Shown one piece after another: positions 46,830 through 54,567 of a stretch of DNA of 64,000 nucleotides (its first letter is position 1; each line of letters begins with the position of its first letter). The notes beneath the pieces were generated by a model. It searched no databases and had not been told where the DNA came from. It saw only the letters and a list, made by a program, of their open reading frames with translations. Source of the DNA: Bradyrhizobium lablabi (GTDB lineage Bacteria; Pseudomonadota; Alphaproteobacteria; Rhizobiales; Xanthobacteraceae); assembly GCF_018129385.1 (NCBI RefSeq), contig NZ_JAFCLN010000004.1, forward strand, positions 248,001-312,000, in the 5' to 3' direction. A program made the translations under genes and the position numbers.

Positions 46830-47459
46830 TCAGACGCTCAAAGCCGACCGGGCAAAGGCCTCTCTTTCAACCTCGACGAAAACGCGGCCAAGCAAGCCCA
46901 CGCTCGCATAAAACGGAGCCCGGTCAGCCCGTTCGAGATCGGCAAAGAAACGTCCGATCCAGGGGTCGAGATGCTGTTCGAAGAATTCACGATCAGCGCC
47001 GGACGGACTTGAAAAGGTTCCGATGATGAGACCGGTCATGACCTCGCACAGGATCGCGGCGTGATCTTCCGGCTCCGAATTACCTTCGGTTTTTTCAATG
47101 CCAAGAAGCCCGAGGGTTTGGCGCAGTCTCGCGAGCGGCCGTCCGTAAAGCGTGCCCGCCAGATAGTGCGACGCGTACGGCAAGAGCAAACCCCTTCCGG
47201 GACCGGCAAACAGATCGAAATATTCCCGGCCTGCCTCCTCTTCATTCGTCCGCGCCGCGGCTTCGCCAAGTGCGCGGTGCGCCAGTCCGATCGGGCTTGC
47301 ATCGCCGTCGAGCCGGGCCAGATGCGAGAGCAACCGCTCGTCCGGGCTGCGCGAGAGCAAGGTTGCCAACAGCGCATATTGCTGCGCGCGGCCGAGGTCG
47401 GTCTCGTCGACGACCCGTTCGGAAGGACTATGGTTACTCAACTCCAGCATGATCTGCAC
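46830..47459 (-). CDS. TorD/DmsD-family molybdoenzyme chaperone for formate dehydrogenase
   Basis: A 209-residue all-helical chaperone that guides insertion of molybdopterin cofactor and Tat export of the formate dehydrogenase alpha subunit. Family features are ARTNEEEAGREYFDLFAGPG, RGLLLPYASHYLAGTLYG and the C-terminal EFFEQHLDPWIGRFFADLE. The first start MQIMLELSNHS is used, and the ATG at 47450 (MLELSNHS) is an alternative with similar merit. It is the last gene of the operon that starts with the Tat-target peptide at 53631, 32 bases after the DUF3306 gene. Known chaperones of this class are specific for their operon partner. Confidence 0.88.
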   Translation of the reverse strand: MQIMLELSNHSPSERVVDETDLGRAQQYALLATLLSRSPDERLLSHLARLDGDASPIGLAHRALGEAAARTNEEEAGREYFDLFAGPGRGLLLPYASHYLAGTLYGRPLARLRQTLGLLGIEKTEGNSEPEDHAAILCEVMTGLIIGTFSSPSGADREFFEQHLDPWIGRFFADLERADRAPFYASVGLLGRVFVEVEREAFARSALSV

Positions 47460-47491
47460 CCATCACAGCCAGGCAACGGCAGTGCCGTCAT

Positions 47492-48181
47492 TCAACGCGG
47501 CAACGCGCTGCCGTGACGACGGCGGTTTCGGCTATTGTCGTGACCGTCAACAGGTACCGCCGGCTCCGTCTCCGGATCTGTTGCGCGCGGCTGGTTCGAT
47601 AAACGGCAGGCGTCCGTATCGGCCGAAGCCAATTCCACGACCTTCTGCTCCCCATGCTCCGCGGGATATGAGGCGACAGTCTCGCGCGAAGGGGCCAACG
47701 CTTCAGACGTCGACGGTTGCGACGACGCCTCAGGAAGCTTCTCAAACTCGCCGAGGATTTGCGTAAGACGAGCCGGTTTGTCGCCCGCGGCCCCCAGGGG
47801 ACCGAAGCCGGGAATGGAATTCGGATCGTTGAAATCCCATTGATTCTCCGCGATGCCGATGAAGTCACGAATGGCCGGATCGCTGGTCCAGGCCCGGCGC
47901 AGCGCCGCTATCGATAATTCGAGGGGCACCCCGCTTTGCAGAAATCCCCTTATGTCCGTTTCAGCGGTAATGGCTTCGATCGATGGCAGGGTGGATGGAT
48001 CAAAAGGCTCGCCAGCAGCCGCGTCGGTTGATGGCTGCGCAGCGGCTGCTTCGGAACGGGCCGGAGCCGTTCCTTGCGGCGCTGAACCCATTGGAGGATG
48101 ACCATCGTCGATTTCATGGCGCGCGTTCGACTCGCGCTTCAATCGCGCCCAGCGCAAGAGAAAATTGTCAGTCCCGGTCAT
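47492..48181 (-). CDS. DUF3306 protein of the formate dehydrogenase operon
   Basis: A 229-residue protein of unknown biochemical role. The N-terminus MTGTDNFLLRWARLKRES is followed by a proline/alanine-rich linker and the conserved core LPSIEAITAETDIRGFLQSG and RRAWTSDPAIRDFIGIAENQ WDFNDPNSIPGFG. This core is characteristic of DUF3306 and occurs in operons of membrane-bound formate dehydrogenases. The C-terminal third is rich in Ser, Ala and Glu and is likely to be disordered. The start codon overlaps the end of the DUF3305 gene by four bases (ATGA). It probably assists assembly of the enzyme. Confidence 0.85.
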   Translation of the reverse strand: MTGTDNFLLRWARLKRESNARHEIDDGHPPMGSAPQGTAPARSEAAAAQPSTDAAAGEPFDPSTLPSIEAITAETDIRGFLQSGVPLELSIAALRRAWTSDPAIRDFIGIAENQWDFNDPNSIPGFGPLGAAGDKPARLTQILGEFEKLPEASSQPSTSEALAPSRETVASYPAEHGEQKVVELASADTDACRLSNQPRATDPETEPAVPVDGHDNSRNRRRHGSALPR

Positions 48182-48666
48182 CCTCCGTTCTCCCTCTCCG
48201 GTGCGGAGGCCTTCCGGTCACGTTTGACGAAGGGGCGCTCGACATGATGCTGGGCGATGAAACGAGCAACGGTTTCCATCACCTCGGGCGGCATCGGCAC
48301 AGCTTCGACCACATTACTGCCGGCGTCGGTGAACGCCTCGCCCTCCGCCGGATCTGCGGTCACGGCGAGAATCTCATATGGCTGCTCCGAGGAAACGGGG
48401 CACAATGCCACCCACAAAGCGGGCGCGCCCGACGCGAGATTCTCCCGATAATTCGCCGTCTCGGTCCGGTGCAATTCGATCGTGGCCTCGCCCGCAAAGA
48501 ACAAGGCCGTTTCCGCGTCGGCTGCGAGCGGTGTCCAGGGAGCGGCAGATGGAGTTCCGGCCAGCACCGAGACCGGTCGCCACAGAAAATCAACCCACTT
48601 GCTCCTGGCCTTGCGGCGCTCGACAACGACGCCAACCGGAATCTGCGCAAGCGCTGTCGATCTCAA
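48178..48666 (-). CDS. DUF3305 protein of the formate dehydrogenase operon, TTG start
   Basis: A 162-residue protein from the TTG at 48666 (LRSTALAQIPVGVVVERRKA). The TTG overlaps the stop of the gamma subunit (TTGA) and is preceded by CAGGAGGCGGTGAA, an ideal Shine-Dalgarno at seven bases. The alternative start at 48726 would overlap the gamma gene by 64 bases. The core KWVDFLWRPVSVLAG, FFAGEATIELHRTETANYRE and LWVALCP matches DUF3305, always next to DUF3306 in formate dehydrogenase operons. The role is presumably in assembly or quality control. Confidence 0.85.
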   Translation of the reverse strand: MRSTALAQIPVGVVVERRKARSKWVDFLWRPVSVLAGTPSAAPWTPLAADAETALFFAGEATIELHRTETANYRENLASGAPALWVALCPVSSEQPYEILAVTADPAEGEAFTDAGSNVVEAVPMPPEVMETVARFIAQHHVERPFVKRDRKASAPERENGG

Positions 48667-49694
48667 TTCACCGCCTCCTGCCTGGATTGCACCCGCCGTC
48701 CTTCGCGTTCGAGCTGGGCAAGCCACTGATCGTGATGTTCCTTCGCCCAGTTGAGATCGACATCGCCACGAGCCATCGCCTCGAACGCGCCCTCCATTCC
48801 GAGCGTACCGATGTAGATATGAGCAATGATCACCGCGACAAACAGCAGGGCGATCACGGCGTGCACGACCTGCGCGATCTGCATCCCCTCGATATCAGTC
48901 ACGTAGAACGGGAACATCAGCAGCCCTCCCGAAATGATGACTGCAATTCCGGCACCGAGGGCAAACCAGAAGATCAGCTTCTCGCCGGCATTGAAACGTC
49001 CGGAAGGCGCATGCTTCGTCTTGATGAAGCCGCCGCCTTGCCTGATCCAGTCGATATCGACTTTTCGCGGGATGTTGTCCTTTATCCAGAGCGCGACAAT
49101 CAGTATCAGGCCGATGACGAATGCGACGCTGACGAAATTGTGCACGTACTTCGCCGCCTGTGACAGGCTGCTGAACGCCTCTGGTCCGACCACCGGCAGC
49201 AGCAAGATCTTCCCGAACGTGATGTTCAACCCTGTCAGGCCAAGCACCACAAACGACACCGCCGTCAGCCAATGGGAGAAGCGCTCGAAGGAATTGAAGC
49301 GCGGCACCTTCTGCCCGGAGCGCCCCTTCGAAATCCGAAGTCGCCCCATGATCAGGTAAGCGGCGCCCAAAGCTGCGATCATGCCGAGAATTGCGATCGC
49401 GCCGAGCCAGCGCAACGTGATTTCATGGAAATGATCCCAAAGCCGCCCGGCGGGCTGCATCAGGACACGCTCCCTCTCGTTTGGCTGGGCGATATGTCCG
49501 ACGATTCGCGGCACTTGTTGAAGAAGCTGCTGCTCGCTCGCAACGCTCGCGGTTGGATTGGGCGCACCGTCGGGGCCGAGTTGCTGTGCGAGCAGCGGTG
49601 GTGCGGCGGCCATCAGTATTGTCGAAGCGAGGATCGCGACGGAGCAAATGCGGGCAAGGCGCCTCATCATGGTCATTCTCTCGTTGGCTCGCAT
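48663..49694 (-). CDS. fdoI: membrane-bound formate dehydrogenase, gamma subunit (cytochrome b)
   Basis: A 343-residue integral membrane diheme cytochrome b that passes electrons from the beta subunit to quinone. An N-terminal signal (IASTILMAAAPPLLAQ; start MRANERMTMM or a later ATG) is followed by a periplasmic segment and four core helices. Heme-ligand histidines are visible in FERFSHWLTAVSFVV, AKYVHNFVSVAFV, and the paired IAQVVHAVIALLFV and VIIAHIYIG. The C-terminal tail includes LNWAKEHHDQWL. It is separated from the beta gene by a 150-base repeat and overlaps DUF3305 by four bases. It belongs to the FdnI/FdoI family. Confidence 0.88.
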   Translation of the reverse strand: MRANERMTMMRRLARICSVAILASTILMAAAPPLLAQQLGPDGAPNPTASVASEQQLLQQVPRIVGHIAQPNERERVLMQPAGRLWDHFHEITLRWLGAIAILGMIAALGAAYLIMGRLRISKGRSGQKVPRFNSFERFSHWLTAVSFVVLGLTGLNITFGKILLLPVVGPEAFSSLSQAAKYVHNFVSVAFVIGLILIVALWIKDNIPRKVDIDWIRQGGGFIKTKHAPSGRFNAGEKLIFWFALGAGIAVIISGGLLMFPFYVTDIEGMQIAQVVHAVIALLFVAVIIAHIYIGTLGMEGAFEAMARGDVDLNWAKEHHDQWLAQLEREGRRVQSRQEAVN

Positions 49695-49723
49695 GTAAAG
49701 CCTCCCGGCTTCTCGAAGGCTGC

Positions 49724-49850
49724 TAGAGCATGATCCGGAAAAGTGGGCACCGGTTTTCCCAGCGACAAACGCGCAGCGTTTGCTCGGAGATCATGCTCAA
49801 ACAAAAAGATAGAGCGGGATGACGATTCGAAGAAAAGTCATCCTGCTCTA
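49724..49850. repeat. palindromic repeat inside the formate dehydrogenase operon
   Basis: The element begins TAGAGCATGATCCGGAAAAG and ends GTCATCCTGCTCTA, so the ends TAGAGCA and TGCTCTA are complementary, and it contains ACGCGCAGCGTTTG and GGAGATCATGCTC. It is the same family as 23408-23476. The last three bases, CTA (49848-49850), give the TAG stop of the beta-subunit gene on the minus strand. The repeat fills the whole gap between beta and gamma genes. Confidence 0.75.
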
Positions 49851-50444
49851 GACTGCAATGCCCTCGTGATAGGCTGTGGTCCAACCCCAGGCGCCCGACC
49901 CGTAGCCGCGCTTCATCACGCGCTCCTTGTAGATTTCGGCGATGATCGCGCCGTCGCCGGCCAAGAGCGATTTGGTCGAGCACATCTCGGCGCAGATCGG
50001 CAGCTTGCCTTCGGCGAGGCGGTTGGCGCCGTATTTGGCGTAGTCGGCCGGCGTCGAGCCGTCGTCCGGCCCACCGGCGCAGTAGGTGCACTTGTCCATC
50101 TTGCCGCGCGAGCCGAAATTGCTGACCTTCGGATATTGTGGGGCGCCGAACGGACAGGCGTAGAAGCAATAGCCGCAGCCGATGCAGAGATCCTTGGAGT
50201 GCAGCACGATGCCGTCAGCGGTGGTGTAGAAGCACGACACGGGGCAAACTGCCGCGCACGGCGCGTCGGTGCAGTGCATGCAGGCCATCGACACCGAACG
50301 CTCGCCGGGCTTGCCGTCATTGATGGTGACGACGCGGCGGCGATTGATGCCCCACGGCACCTCGTGCTCGTTCTTGCAGGCGGTGACGCAGGCGTTGCAT
50401 TCGATGCAGCGATCGCCATCACAAAGGAATTTGACGCGAGCCAT
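49848..50444 (-). CDS. fdh3B: formate dehydrogenase FDH3-type, iron-sulfur beta subunit
   Basis: A 198-residue electron-transfer subunit with four [4Fe-4S] clusters, starting at the ATG at 50444 (MARVKFLCDGDRCIECNAC). Cluster motifs are CIECNACVTACKNE, CMHCTDAPCAAVCPVSC and CIGCGYCFYACPFGAP, with CTYC and CAEMC later. It carries electrons from the alpha subunit to the cytochrome b. A GTG at 50459 in frame would start the protein inside the alpha stop, but the conserved start is preferred. It follows the alpha gene by eleven bases. Its stop codon is formed by a repeat element. Confidence 0.93.
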   Translation of the reverse strand: MARVKFLCDGDRCIECNACVTACKNEHEVPWGINRRRVVTINDGKPGERSVSMACMHCTDAPCAAVCPVSCFYTTADGIVLHSKDLCIGCGYCFYACPFGAPQYPKVSNFGSRGKMDKCTYCAGGPDDGSTPADYAKYGANRLAEGKLPICAEMCSTKSLLAGDGAIIAEIYKERVMKRGYGSGAWGWTTAYHEGIAV

Positions 50445-50455
50445 GTCGTTCTCTC

Positions 50456-53410
50456 TCACGCCGCTCTGACTTGACAGAGCGTTGCTTTGGGCTCCTGCAT
50501 CCCTGTGGCAGGATCGAACCCATAGGTCGTCAGCGTGTTGACGCTTTCGCCGAGCACGATCGGATCGGAGCCTTTCGGATACTTGCTGCGCAGATCGGCG
50601 CCTTCGTAATAGCCGGCGAAGTGGTAGGGCATCCAGACCACGCCCTTGCCGACCCGTTCGGTCACGAATGCCTTCACCCGCGTCCTGGAATTGCTTTCGG
50701 CGCCGGTGACCCAGACCCAGCCGCCGTCCTTGATGCCGCGTTCACCGGCATCGGCGGGATTGATCTCGACGTACATGTCCTGCTTCAACTCGGCGAGCCA
50801 GCGGTTCGAACGGGTCTCCTCGCCGCCGCCTTCGTATTCGACCAGCCGGCCCGAACTCAGGATCAGCGGAAACTGCCTGACGATGCCCCTGTCGACGGCG
50901 GACTTCTGAACGGTGAAACCGATATTCGGGACCCGGAACTGTTGGGCGTCCGGACGCGTCGGATATTTTCCGACGAGATCGGGCCGCGACGTGTAGATGA
51001 CTTCGCGGTGCACCGGGACCGGATCCGGCAGATTCCAGGCGATCATGCGCGCCTTGCCGTTGCCGTAGGGACTACAGCCGTGCTCGATCGCCACGCGCTG
51101 GATACCGCCGGAGAGATCGACCGCCCAGGAAACGGCATCGGGATTGGCTGCGTTCACGCGCTCGATGATCGCCATCTCCGAAGCGGTGAGGTCCTTGTCC
51201 CAGCCGAGCTTCTTGAGGACGCCAAGGGTGAACTCGGGATAACCATCCTTGATTTCCGAGCCGAGCGAGTAAGACCCTTCCGAGAGCAGATTGTCATGCT
51301 GTTCTCTTTCCACTTCCTGCCCGTTCTGCATCACCTTGCGCTTGACGACGCGCTCGACGCCGAAGCGGGCCCGGAACGTCCCTCCTCCCTCCTTCACCGG
51401 CAGGCCGGTGTTGTACAATATGCCGCTCCCGGGATGCCGGAGCTCCGGCGTTCCCCAGCACGGCCACGGCAGGCCGTAATAATCTCCGCCAACTTCGGGA
51501 TCGTCCTTTGGCGCGCGCAGGGTAACCAGGTCGAACTTTGCCTGGTTCTTCATGTGCGCCTTGAGGCGCTCCGGGGACTGACCGCAATATCCGGTCGACC
51601 AGCCGCCGCGATTGATCTCGCGCAGGATGTCCTCCGCCGAGACCGCGCCGTTCTCCACCTTGATGTTCTTGAACATCCTGTCGGCGAAGCCGAACTTCTT
51701 TGCCAGCATGTACATCACGTCGTAGTCGTTCTTCGCTTCGAAGATTGGCTCGACGATTTTCTCGCCCCATTGCAGCGAGCGGTTCGATGCCGTGCGCGAG
51801 CCATCCATCTCGAAGCTGGTACAGGCCGGCAGCAGATACGTGCCGTTCTTGCGCTCGGAGAGCACGGACCATGCCGTCGGGTAAGGATCGCACACGACCA
51901 GCAGCTCGAGCTTTTCGATTCCGCGAACGGCCTCCGGCATTCTGGTGATGGTGTTGACGCCGTGCCCCATCACGAACATGGCCTGCAAGCTGTCGGGCTG
52001 GCTGACCTGCGCTTTCGGCAGCAGCGTGGCGTCAAACCAGCGCGTGCTCGGGATCCCCGGCGCTTCCATCAGCGTCTTGCTGGCGAAGCGGGAGCGCATC
52101 CAGTCGATATCGACTTCCCACACCCGGCACCAATGCTGCCACGCCTCTTCGGACAGACCGTAATAAAGCGGCAGCGTCGTTACATCGAGACCGAGATCGG
52201 TGGCGCCCTGCACGTTGGTGTGGCCGCGGAAGATGTTGGCGCCGCCGCCGGCATGGCCCACATTGCCGGTCGCAAGCACCAGAATGCAGCTTGCCCGTAC
52301 GTTTGCCGTGCCCGTGGCGAACTGCGTCTGGCCCATGGCCCAGATCAGCGTGGCGGGCTTCTCGTGGGAAAAGAGATAGGCGATGTGCTTGACCTGGGCT
52401 TCCGGCAGGCCGGTGACGCGCTCGACCTCGTCAGGCGTCCATTTCGCAACTTCCTTGCGGATTTCCTCGATGCCGTACACGCGCTGATGAATGAATTCCT
52501 CGTCTTCCCAGCCATTCTCGAAGATGTGCCAGAGCATCCCGTAGATCGTGGGGATGTGAACGCCCGGCCGCACCCTGACATATTCGGTGGCGTGCGCCGC
52601 CGTTCGCGTCATCCTGGGGTCGACGACGATCAGGTTGGCGCGGTTGAGTTCCTTGCCTTCGAGAATGTGCTGCAACGAAACCGGATGCGCTTCAGCGGGA
52701 TTGCCACCCATGATCAGGATGGTCTTGGAGTTGCGGATGTCGTTATAGCTGTTGGTCATCGCACCGTAGCCCCAGGTATTGGCGACCCCGGTGACCGTGG
52801 TGGAATGACAGATGCGCGCCTGATGATCGGAATTGTTCGTTCCCCAAAAGGCCGCGAGCTTGCGGTTGAGGTAGGCGGCCTCGTTGGTGAATTTGGCGGA
52901 GCCCAGCCAGTAAACCGAATCCGGTCCTGCCTTCTGACGGATATCCAGCAGCTTGTTGCCGATCTCCTCGATGGCCTCGTCCCAGGAAACACGTTTCCAC
53001 TGGCCGTCCACCAGCTTTTGCGGATAGCGCAGGCGGCGGTCACTCAGCACGTCGTCTCGAACGGCCGCCCCTTTGCAACAGTGCGATCCGCGATTGATCG
53101 GGCTGTCATAAACCGGTTCCTGCCCGATCCACACGCCGTTCGCGACTTCGGCGATGACCGAGCAGCCGACCGAGCAATGCGTACAGACATTCTTGCGGTT
53201 CGTAACTGTCGCACCGGCCGGAGGCGGAGGACCGGCCTCTGCCTTCCTCAGGCCGCCAAGCGGCAGATTGCCGAGCATCGCCAGGGCGCCCCCGGCTATG
53301 CCGGAGCGCTTGAGGAAGGTGCGGCGATCCAGGCCGCCGGCCGGGCTCGCCTCCTGGGCGGCAGCGGCGCCGCCGCGAACCCGACGACCTTGCGACTTTC
53401 TTATCAGCAC
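50456..53410 (-). CDS. fdoG: periplasmic formate dehydrogenase, catalytic alpha subunit
   Basis: A 984-residue molybdopterin oxidoreductase that oxidises formate in the periplasm. A Tat signal is visible as LDRRTFLKRSGIAGGALAML (about 27-46). A [4Fe-4S] site is in CTHCSVGC (Cys76, 79, 83) plus GSHCCKGA (111/112). The molybdenum ligand is Cys201 in ARICHSTTV, where many homologues have selenocysteine. MGD-binding regions include KTILIMGGNPAEAHPVS and ATLIWAMGQTQFATGTANVR. The ORF is long and complete. It is followed by the beta subunit and preceded by the small Tat-target gene. An equally long opposite-strand reading is a shadow. Confidence 0.95.
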   Translation of the reverse strand: MLIRKSQGRRVRGGAAAAQEASPAGGLDRRTFLKRSGIAGGALAMLGNLPLGGLRKAEAGPPPPAGATVTNRKNVCTHCSVGCSVIAEVANGVWIGQEPVYDSPINRGSHCCKGAAVRDDVLSDRRLRYPQKLVDGQWKRVSWDEAIEEIGNKLLDIRQKAGPDSVYWLGSAKFTNEAAYLNRKLAAFWGTNNSDHQARICHSTTVTGVANTWGYGAMTNSYNDIRNSKTILIMGGNPAEAHPVSLQHILEGKELNRANLIVVDPRMTRTAAHATEYVRVRPGVHIPTIYGMLWHIFENGWEDEEFIHQRVYGIEEIRKEVAKWTPDEVERVTGLPEAQVKHIAYLFSHEKPATLIWAMGQTQFATGTANVRASCILVLATGNVGHAGGGANIFRGHTNVQGATDLGLDVTTLPLYYGLSEEAWQHWCRVWEVDIDWMRSRFASKTLMEAPGIPSTRWFDATLLPKAQVSQPDSLQAMFVMGHGVNTITRMPEAVRGIEKLELLVVCDPYPTAWSVLSERKNGTYLLPACTSFEMDGSRTASNRSLQWGEKIVEPIFEAKNDYDVMYMLAKKFGFADRMFKNIKVENGAVSAEDILREINRGGWSTGYCGQSPERLKAHMKNQAKFDLVTLRAPKDDPEVGGDYYGLPWPCWGTPELRHPGSGILYNTGLPVKEGGGTFRARFGVERVVKRKVMQNGQEVEREQHDNLLSEGSYSLGSEIKDGYPEFTLGVLKKLGWDKDLTASEMAIIERVNAANPDAVSWAVDLSGGIQRVAIEHGCSPYGNGKARMIAWNLPDPVPVHREVIYTSRPDLVGKYPTRPDAQQFRVPNIGFTVQKSAVDRGIVRQFPLILSSGRLVEYEGGGEETRSNRWLAELKQDMYVEINPADAGERGIKDGGWVWVTGAESNSRTRVKAFVTERVGKGVVWMPYHFAGYYEGADLRSKYPKGSDPIVLGESVNTLTTYGFDPATGMQEPKATLCQVRAA

Positions 53411-53421
53411 GAGTGTCTTCC

Positions 53422-53631
53422 TTATGGTCGGGGATAAGAGTTGACGCGATAGAAATTCCGAACCTCGGGCGAATCCGCTTGAAAGCGTGCCTTGCGCTTG
53501 TCCGCCGGCTCGTCGCGTTTCGCGCCCCTCCGTTCGGCCACCACGGCGCCCGCGGTCGCCGTTGCGAGGCCGGCCACGGCAACGCCGAGCAGGTGGCGCC
53601 GGCGAATAATCAACTTGGCGTGTTCCTTCAT
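53422..53631 (-). CDS. formate dehydrogenase region Tat-target peptide
   Basis: A 69-residue small protein from the ATG at 53631 (MKEHAKLIIRRRHLLGVAVA), matching the family of short Tat-targeted proteins that begin FDH3 operons. The twin-arginine motif RRRHLLG and hydrophobic core GLATATAGAVV are clear. The mature tail ends with EVRNFYRVNSYPRP, typical of the family. The longer in-frame reading to 53736 is not supported. It lies eleven bases before the alpha gene; the role may be in maturation or partner export of the enzyme. Confidence 0.82.
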   Translation of the reverse strand: MKEHAKLIIRRRHLLGVAVAGLATATAGAVVAERRGAKRDEPADKRKARFQADSPEVRNFYRVNSYPRP

Positions 53632-54174
53632 GGAAGCCGGTTCCTCAATTGAATTACCGAGCCATCGACGGCGCGCAGCCTGTCTGACCGCTATTGTCTT
53701 GCTCAAGCTGCGCATCACGGATGCGACAAATTTCAATCACTCAATCGGGCGCGACTTGCGCAACGCTGAATGAGGACCATGCATTCCGGAATGCCGGGAG
53801 CAGAATCCAACCGGCAATCCCGGCATTCGTCCTTCGAAAAGATCAACCCATTTTCGAAATTGCACGCTGCCTTGCGTTGCCATGCGCATATCGGCGCGCC
53901 CGGCAGGCAGACGTGCGAACGCAAAAGGCGCATTCAAAACGGGAAGAACCCTCCGTTCGAAATATTAGGGTCATCCGCCCGGAAGGTTTTCGACATGACG
54001 CAAGCCGCAACGGCGCGGACAAAGGCCAACCCGATGACGCGGCAGGCGCGTCCGTGATCTCATCATGCAAGATGGCACAGCATCCGGGCCGTGCCCCACA
54101 CCGCTGGTCGACGACCGAAGGCGATAGTCTGAGCAGCTCCCCCGGAACTGAACAAGTCAATGTTGGAGAAATCC
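53632..54174. other. 543-base intergenic region, no gene recognised
   Basis: The region lies between the divergent formate dehydrogenase operon and the DUF3551 gene. Several short open readings cross it but overlap one another in different frames and lack ribosome sites. It presumably contains the promoter of the formate dehydrogenase operon (near the 53632 end) and of the DUF3551 gene. Base composition is slightly lower in GC than the genes around it. Confidence 0.5.
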
Positions 54175-54528
54175 ATGCCCACAGCTTACAAGGCCGCGAC
54201 AGTCGCCGGACTCGCGCTTTCAGCATTCGCACTCGCCATGACGGCGGCGTCTTCGGTGCAGGCTGGACCGATCGTCCCTTCCGGCCACTACTGTATGACC
54301 TGGGACATCGGCGGTTCCGATTGTAGCTTTACCAGCTATGAGCAATGCCTGGCGACCGCGGCAGCCCTCGATGCGGAATGCTACGGCCTTCGCGATGACA
54401 GGGATTCGCAGGACGAAAGCCATCGCGGCTACAATTCCCGAGCCCAGATGCGCCAACCTGGCCAAAAAGCGCCTGCTGCCGCGAAGCGGGTGGTCGGGAG
54501 TTCATACCACGCGAAGTATCCGAGTTGA
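54175..54528 (+). CDS. DUF3551-family exported protein
   Basis: A 117-residue protein from the ATG at 54175 (MPTAYKAATVAGLALSAFAL), with TTGGAG eight bases before it. A signal peptide is cleaved near VQAG (about residue 31). The motif GHYCMTWDIGGSDCSFTSYE followed by QCLATAAALDAECYG has the conserved pattern of DUF3551, a small secreted family with four cysteines that is greatly expanded in Bradyrhizobium. Its function is unknown. The C-terminal tail is basic and low in complexity. Confidence 0.8.
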   Translation: MPTAYKAATVAGLALSAFALAMTAASSVQAGPIVPSGHYCMTWDIGGSDCSFTSYEQCLATAAALDAECYGLRDDRDSQDESHRGYNSRAQMRQPGQKAPAAAKRVVGSSYHAKYPS

Positions 54529-54567
54529 TCGCCCACACCCTCGCGATTTCATGCGACCGTTGTCCGT

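Noticed and set aside
50471..53437. 988-codon open reading frame on the plus strand opposite the formate dehydrogenase alpha gene
   Set aside because: It mirrors the real gene codon by codon; the open frame results from high GC at third positions. It has no recognisable domain or ribosome site.
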